From the NCBI GenBank assembly GCA_030672485.1, contig DAOVGH010000008.1, forward strand, positions 1 to 9,998: a DNA stretch of 9,998 nucleotides, given 5' to 3'. Origin of the DNA: Desulfobacterales bacterium. GTDB lineage: Bacteria; Desulfobacterota; DSM-4660; Desulfatiglandales; B25-G16. Position 1 is the first letter of the stretch; every line of letters begins with the position of its first letter. Below the pieces are notes generated by a model. It had not been told where the DNA came from. It ran no database searches and was given only the letters and a program-made list of their open reading frames with translations. A program made the position numbers and the translations under genes. Below are positions 6,393-9,998 of the stretch, in pieces.

Positions 6393-6639
6393 GTTGATCT
6401 TGGCCGTCTTCATTATTGGTTATTAGTTATTCGAGTAACAAAAAACCCCGGTGAAATATGCCCACCCTGTGGAATCCCCCCTGGCCCAGACCTGGCATTG
6501 TAAATTGGGTGTTTGATATTGAGTTCCGGAAAAAACTCCTGCTCCATCTCTAATACCCCTGCACGTCGCACCAGGGCTGGCCCTGGCCCAGACCGAATGT
6601 CTGAGAATGCCTTCGCGCAGGTGGGCTAGTCGGAGCCTG

Positions 6640-6662
6640 TCTGCATGCAACACACATGCAGA
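6640..6662. other. Hairpin, 8-bp stem
   Basis: TCTGCATG (6640-6647) pairs with CATGCAGA (6655-6662) around the loop CAACACA. No T-run follows, so it is unlikely to be a terminator. It is part of the GC-rich stretch ahead of the acyl-CoA dehydrogenase. Confidence 0.6.
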
Positions 6663-6687
6663 GGGCACCAGGGCGGGCCGTAGGGGG

Positions 6688-6705
6688 TCCCGCCTAACGG
6701 CGGGA
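6688..6705. other. Hairpin, 7-bp GC-rich stem
   Basis: TCCCGCC (6688-6694) pairs perfectly with GGCGGGA (6699-6705) around the loop TAAC. It is followed by AATTCC rather than a T-run, and it lies 41 bp before the acyl-CoA dehydrogenase ATG. A repeat-element end or an RNA structure is more likely than a terminator. Confidence 0.6.
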
Positions 6706-6746
6706 ATTCCACAGGGCAAGCCACAGGGCAGGCGATTAACGAAAAA

Positions 6747-7895
6747 ATGAGTGTATCTACTATGATTGAACTGAATGAGGAACAGAGGATTATATTGGAG
6801 AATGTGAGGAGGGTGGCGAATGAGCGGATAGCCCCCAGAGCATCCGAGATTGACAGGGATGGCGTCTTTCAATGGGATATTGCTCGCCTTTTTGGCCAGA
6901 TGGGCCTTCTTCAGATATTCCTTCCACCATCTTATGGCGGACTTGAAGAGGACAAAACCCTTATGCTTTGCCTGTGTGTTGAAGAAATAGCAAAGGCATG
7001 TGCCTCCTCAGCACTCATACTGATTATTCAGGCAGTTGGAAGTTATTCCATAATAGTGGCAGGGAACCAGGGCCAGAGGGATCGCTTTTTCCCTCGCCTC
7101 GCAAAAGGTGAAGAACTCATAGCTTACCTGGTAACAGAGCCGGATGCAGGTTCTGATGTGGCAGGGATCAAAGCCAAGGCGCAGGGGAAAAACGGTGAGT
7201 ATATCCTAAATGGGCGTAAATGCTTTGCCACACATGGGGGAGTAGCATCTCTGTACTGTGTTTTGGCGAAGACAGGTGAAAAGGAGTTGACATTCTTTGT
7301 GGTCGAGAGGGATCAGGAAGGCGTATCTATTGGAAGAACGGAGGATAAACTGGGATTCAGGGGGAGTAATACCACAGAGGTTATTTTTGAGAATGTCAGG
7401 GTTCCCAAAGACAATAGGATTGGGGAAGAAGGGGAGGGGTTTCTCATTGCCATGAAGGATTTCGATATGTCCAGGCCAAGTATTGCTGCCCTTGCCCTGG
7501 GGATAGCAGAGGCCGCGCTCGATATCTCTCTCGATTATGCATGCCAGAGGGAGACATTCGGAAAGCCCTTGGTTAAACACCAGGCCATAGGTTTTATGCT
7601 GGCTGACGCAGCCATGCAGATAGAGGCGGGTAGAGGTCTTATGGTAGATGCTGCCAAACGCTACGATAGAAATGAACCGAATACAAAATTGGCAGCCATG
7701 TCCAAATGTTTTTGCAGTGATATTGCTATGAAGATCACAACAGATGCTGTTCAAATTCTTGGAGGCTACGGCTATACAAAGGACTATCCTGTAGAAAGGC
7801 TCTTTAGGGATGCAAAGCTTACGCAGATCTTTGAAGGTGCCAACCAGATTCAGAGGCTTATTATTGCCAGGGAGATGCTGAAGGAGAGAGGGTAG
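6747..7895 (+). CDS. Acyl-CoA dehydrogenase, FAD-dependent
   Basis: This 382-residue flavoenzyme introduces a 2,3 double bond into an acyl-CoA and passes electrons to ETF. The N-terminal helical domain starts IELNEEQRIILENVRR. The FAD/substrate signature is YLVTEPDAGSD (127-137). Further marks are RETFGKPLVKHQA (268-280), QILGGYGY (336-343) and IFEGANQIQR (361-370), where Glu363 is the expected catalytic base. The pattern is that of short/branched-chain dehydrogenases. The typical decarboxylating glutaryl-CoA dehydrogenase end (TYEGTHDIH) is absent. Next to benzoyl-CoA genes it may act on a cyclohexane-ring, pimelyl or glutaryl-type CoA, but the substrate is not readable. No convincing ribosome binding site precedes ATG 6747 or the in-frame ATG 6762, and a GC-rich repeat stretch lies directly upstream. 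The 3' end abuts the bamQ remnant. Confidence 0.92.
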   Translation: MSVSTMIELNEEQRIILENVRRVANERIAPRASEIDRDGVFQWDIARLFGQMGLLQIFLPPSYGGLEEDKTLMLCLCVEEIAKACASSALILIIQAVGSYSIIVAGNQGQRDRFFPRLAKGEELIAYLVTEPDAGSDVAGIKAKAQGKNGEYILNGRKCFATHGGVASLYCVLAKTGEKELTFFVVERDQEGVSIGRTEDKLGFRGSNTTEVIFENVRVPKDNRIGEEGEGFLIAMKDFDMSRPSIAALALGIAEAALDISLDYACQRETFGKPLVKHQAIGFMLADAAMQIEAGRGLMVDAAKRYDRNEPNTKLAAMSKCFCSDIAMKITTDAVQILGGYGYTKDYPVERLFRDAKLTQIFEGANQIQRLIIAREMLKERG

Positions 7896-8111
7896 CAGGG
7901 ATTGCAGGTGGCGTCGGTCAGTATATGGGGCAGATGGCCAAAGGCCTCGGGTCAAAAACGGTCATTGGTATTGACAGAAACCCTGAAAGACTCAACAGGG
8001 CCCTATCATATCGTGGAAACACGCCCGATGAGTAGAATTACCGGGACATTTGAAGAGGTACATGAGGAAGGCTCACCGGCAAGAAGGATAGTCTTGACGC
8101 CCGATTTTTAG
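7892..8111 (+). pseudogene. bamQ: Remnant of 6-hydroxycyclohex-1-ene-1-carbonyl-CoA dehydrogenase
   Basis: Two pieces of one zinc-type alcohol dehydrogenase are visible in different frames. From 7892 the frame reads VAGIAGGVGQYMGQMAKGLG followed by SKTVIGIDRNPERLNRA, the NAD-binding GxGGVG Rossmann segment. From about 7999 another frame reads GPYHIVETRPMSRITGTFEE and ends ARRIVLTPDF at the TAG (8109-8111), which fits the C-terminus of the Had/BamQ family as I recall it. Intact members have about 360-370 residues; only about 75 remain. The N-terminal catalytic domain and the middle are gone, and a frameshift lies near 7995-8005. The left end touches the stop of the acyl-CoA dehydrogenase. Intact clusters carry had next to oah and dch, which supports the identification. 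A working copy must lie elsewhere if the pathway is active. Confidence 0.72.
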
Positions 8112-8153
8112 GCCCAGTAAATGAAAAGACAGAAATAGTAAGGAGAAATAATT

Positions 8154-9299
8154 ATGGCATTGGATTGGATACCAAGGGCACCAAAGGATAAGAAATTAGA
8201 TCATCAGATGTATGATGAAAAATACTTACACAAGCCAGAGCCACCCAGGACTACCTTAGAGAAGAGACCTTTATTGGATCCTCAAGGGAGAGATGTTTCT
8301 GGTCTCTATGTTGCCTGGATTACCCTCGACAATGAGAAGCAGTACAACTCCTATACCCTTGAAATGCTCCATGCGACCGCAGCTGCCTTTGACAAGGCCT
8401 CCCATGACCCAAGTGTCGTTTGCGTAGTTTTGACCGGGGCAGGAACAAGGGCATTCTGTACTGGAGGAAATGTCCCTGAGTATAGCGAATACTATGTTAT
8501 GAGGCCCCTGGACTGCCAGGAGTATATGTCCGTATACTGGCGGGCATTTGACACCGTCTGGACCTCATCCAAGCCTTTTATACGGTGCTGCAATGGTATG
8601 AGCATCGGGGGTGGAGAGGAGATTGGTGGAGTCTGCGATCTCACAGTTGCCTCTGATTGTGCCACATTCGGTCAAGTAGGTCCCCTACATGGTTCAACAG
8701 CCATGGGAGGTGCATGCCAGTTCAAGCCTATTGAGATGACCATGCAGGATGCCATGTGGAATGCTGTCTCGTGTGAGCAATGGAGTGCTTATAAAATGTG
8801 GAGAAAGAACTATGTACATAAAGTAGTGCCGGTGCTCAAAAAGGATGGTGAGTTTATTAGAAACCCTGCGGTAATAACCGATAAATGGATTGAGGATGGG
8901 GAGATTGTCTATGGTGAATTTAAGACTGGCAAAGAGGCAGAAAAAGCCAAGGTGCTCCTTAAGGAATTACCTCGTGACCGATCGCTCCTGGATAAGATAT
9001 GCATGGATATGGCCTGGACCTTTGCTAATCTTATGCCTCAGCAGGTTGCCATGTCCTATCAGATGATAAGGGCAACCAAGAGGGTTGCCTGGGAGAGGAC
9101 CAAGGCAGAATCCATTATGTGGTGGGCGGCAAATGCCCAGGCATACGGTGAGTTTGATATGGGCATGAGCGCCTTCAATACCAAGAAGATAACGGGAACT
9201 ACCAGTGTGGATGTTATAAAGTTGAGGCAGATGATCGCTAAGGGTCATCCCTATGATGAGGAGCTATTTGAGGCCGTGCTTGGAAAACCTAAGAAATAA
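8154..9299 (+). CDS. bamA: 6-oxocyclohex-1-ene-1-carbonyl-CoA hydrolase (ring-opening)
   Basis: BamA/Oah adds water to 6-oxocyclohex-1-ene-1-carbonyl-CoA and hydrolytically opens the ring to 3-hydroxypimelyl-CoA, the signature step of anaerobic benzoyl-CoA degradation. At 381 residues it has family length. It belongs to the crotonase superfamily with a long N-terminal extension (DWIPRAPKDKKLDHQMYDEK, 4-23). Oxyanion-hole segments are GTRAFCTGGNVPEYSEYY (97-114) and MSIGGGEEIGGVCDLTVASD (149-168). The ordinary hydratase glutamate in FGQPE is replaced in FGQVGPLHGS (172-181). The tail MWWAANAQAYGEFDMGMSAF is also distinctive. AAGGAG (8140-8145) sits 8 bp before the ATG. It lies between the bamQ remnant and bamR, the expected neighbours. 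It ends in TAA. Confidence 0.95.
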   Translation: MALDWIPRAPKDKKLDHQMYDEKYLHKPEPPRTTLEKRPLLDPQGRDVSGLYVAWITLDNEKQYNSYTLEMLHATAAAFDKASHDPSVVCVVLTGAGTRAFCTGGNVPEYSEYYVMRPLDCQEYMSVYWRAFDTVWTSSKPFIRCCNGMSIGGGEEIGGVCDLTVASDCATFGQVGPLHGSTAMGGACQFKPIEMTMQDAMWNAVSCEQWSAYKMWRKNYVHKVVPVLKKDGEFIRNPAVITDKWIEDGEIVYGEFKTGKEAEKAKVLLKELPRDRSLLDKICMDMAWTFANLMPQQVAMSYQMIRATKRVAWERTKAESIMWWAANAQAYGEFDMGMSAFNTKKITGTTSVDVIKLRQMIAKGHPYDEELFEAVLGKPKK

Positions 9300-9415
9300 G
9301 CACAAAATAAGCGATTAGCCACTGTTTATCTGCTCAGTCCTTCTTGCTCGGACTAAGGTACCAATACCCGATGAAAAAAGGGCAGGTTGAGCGGGGGTCT
9401 CATTTAGGTTATGTC

Positions 9416-9419
9416 GGAG
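9416..9419 (+). promoter_or_regulatory. Ribosome binding site supporting the bamR start at 9426
   Basis: GGAG lies 6 bp before ATG 9426. The in-frame ATG at 9411 has only a weak TAGG close by and would place this site inside the coding region. Starting at 9426 gives MRYINVQMEGGLGTITLN, a normal crotonase-family beginning. The difference is five residues. Confidence 0.5.
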
Positions 9420-9425
9420 AAAAAG

Positions 9426-9998
9426 ATGAGATATATCAATGTCCAAATGGAAGGGGGACTTGGAACGATTACCTTGAATAAAGTTCCCCTGAATATCCTC
9501 AACATAGAGATGATGAATGAAATTAATGATACGCTCAGGGGCTGGTTAGAGGAGAGGGATCTCAAGGTAGTTCTCTTTAATGCAAACGGGAAGTGTTTTT
9601 CATCCGGTGTGGACGTGGCGGAACATATAGGTGATCTGGCATCAAAGATGATCGAGAGCTTCCATGGTATGTTTCGATTGATGGACGCCTTGGGTGCAGT
9701 TACGGTATCGTCTGTTTACGGATCCTGCCTAGCCGGTGGGTGTGAATTGTCGACCTTCTGTGACCTGGTAATTGCGGATAATACAGCCAAATTTGGCCAG
9801 CCAGAGATACAGCTGGGGGTGCTACCGCCAATTGCCGTCCAGATAATGCCCAGGATCATTGGAAGAAAGGCGGCTATGGATTTGATTCTGTCAGGGCGGA
9901 TTATCTCTGCAAAGGAGGCAATGGATATGGGCCTCGTAAACAAGGTAGTTGCAAAAGGTGATCTAACCAAGGAAACTGATAAATTCATAAAACCCTAT
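9426..9998 (+). CDS. bamR: Cyclohexa-1,5-diene-1-carbonyl-CoA hydratase, 5' part
   Basis: This is an enoyl-CoA hydratase-family protein cut by the window end after 191 codons. Dch/BamR adds water to the dienoyl-CoA made by benzoyl-CoA reductase, giving 6-hydroxycyclohex-1-ene-1-carbonyl-CoA. PLNILNIEMMNEIND (21-35), CFSSGVDVAEH (57-67), GSCLAGGCELSTFCDLVIAD (99-118) and AKFGQPEIQLGVLPPIAVQI (121-140) match the family. Glu107 (GGCEL) and Glu127 (GQPE) align with the two catalytic glutamates of crotonase (144 and 164). The GVDVAEH and GVLPPIA stretches favour dienoyl-CoA hydratase over generic crotonases. The first glycine of the usual GGG in the second oxyanion loop is Ala here (LAGG). It follows bamA by 126 bp. 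A generic enoyl-CoA hydratase is the alternative. Confidence 0.82.
   Translation, partial: MRYINVQMEGGLGTITLNKVPLNILNIEMMNEINDTLRGWLEERDLKVVLFNANGKCFSSGVDVAEHIGDLASKMIESFHGMFRLMDALGAVTVSSVYGSCLAGGCELSTFCDLVIADNTAKFGQPEIQLGVLPPIAVQIMPRIIGRKAAMDLILSGRIISAKEAMDMGLVNKVVAKGDLTKETDKFIKPY

Larger units (their letters stand above)
6465..6732. repeat. GC-rich non-coding stretch with inverted and direct repeats (possible MITE-like element)
   Basis: This covers most of the 354-bp gap between the mutase and the acyl-CoA dehydrogenase. CCCTGTGGAAT (6465-6475) is exactly inverted as ATTCCACAGGG (6706-6716), extending to about 17 bp with two mismatches. Inside are a 14-bp direct repeat CCCTGGCCCAGACC (6479-6492 and 6581-6594), a hairpin TCTGCATG/CATGCAGA with a 7-base loop (6640-6662) and a hairpin TCCCGCC/GGCGGGA with a 4-base loop (6688-6705). 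CCACAGGGCA recurs with a 12-bp period at 6709-6718 and 6721-6730. The stretch is visibly richer in GC than its neighbours. The minus-strand frame across it shows no recognisable protein. I infer an inserted element or structured leader; I do not recognise the family. Confidence 0.5.

Noticed and set aside
6693..6699. Integron attC-like box GCCTAAC/GTTAGGC-type palindrome
   Set aside because: Only one core-like box exists, with no matching partner box or integrase; the sequence is explained by the 7-bp hairpin.
6423..6872. Minus-strand 149-residue reading frame through the GC-rich stretch
   Set aside because: The translation is low in plausible secondary structure, has no known motif, runs into the acyl-CoA dehydrogenase gene and is best explained by the GC-rich repeats lacking stops.
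7206..7955. Minus-strand 249-residue reading frame across the acyl-CoA dehydrogenase 3' end
   Set aside because: It is antisense to a clear acyl-CoA dehydrogenase and the bamQ remnant; no domain is visible and no ribosome binding site supports it.
9336..9354. AGTCC/GGACT hairpin after bamA as a terminator
   Set aside because: The stem is only 5 bp with a 9-base loop and no T-run, and bamR follows in the same direction.
9371..9481. 36-residue reading frame (MKKGQVERGS to TWNDYLE) overlapping the bamR start
   Set aside because: It has no ribosome binding site, and two thirds of it lie in another frame of the bamR coding region, which has clear family similarity.

Overview
The window looks like a piece of a strictly anaerobic, aromatic-degrading bacterium of the deltaproteobacterial type (Desulfobacterota, syntrophic or sulfate-reducing). 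The pointers are a hisS-aspS pair, a split methylmalonyl-CoA mutase, a Na+-pumping decarboxylase module and genes of the benzoyl-CoA (Bam) pathway, all on the + strand. The lineage is inferred from gene content only.

Layout. Positions 1-332 hold the 3' end of hisS, interrupted by an in-frame TAG at 78-80. It overlaps aspS (329-2119) by 4 bp. A sigma-70-like promoter straddles the aspS stop and leads into a small biotin-carrier protein (2235-2447, GTG start), which ends at a probable intrinsic terminator. A second unit follows: a 43-residue OadG-like gamma subunit (2611-2742), the OadB-type Na+-translocating beta subunit (2759-3868), the methylmalonyl-CoA mutase catalytic subunit (3885-5564) and its cobalamin-binding subunit (5991-6392). 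The two mutase genes are separated by a small insertion: a shortened four-helix-bundle (S23 intervening-sequence family) gene between long inverted arrays of a 9-bp repeat. Positions 6393-6746 carry a GC-rich non-coding stretch with inverted repeats and hairpins, perhaps a MITE-like element. Then come an acyl-CoA dehydrogenase (6747-7895), a decayed remnant of bamQ/had (7892-8111), intact bamA/oah (8154-9299) and the first 191 codons of bamR/dch (9426 to the window end).

How the parts work together. BamR hydrates cyclohexa-1,5-diene-1-carbonyl-CoA, BamQ would oxidise the resulting alcohol and BamA opens the ring, so only the middle step is broken here. Ring cleavage products pass through acyl-CoA dehydrogenase and beta-oxidation steps. 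The biotin carrier, OadG and OadB would couple decarboxylation of an acyl-CoA (methylmalonyl-CoA or glutaconyl-CoA) to Na+ export. The mutase links succinyl-CoA and methylmalonyl-CoA. The carboxyltransferase (alpha) subunit and the benzoyl-CoA reductase are not in the window.

The most notable observations are the repeat-flanked S23P element inside the mutase operon, the bamQ remnant between intact bam genes, the stop codon inside hisS, and the inverted-repeat element ahead of the acyl-CoA dehydrogenase.
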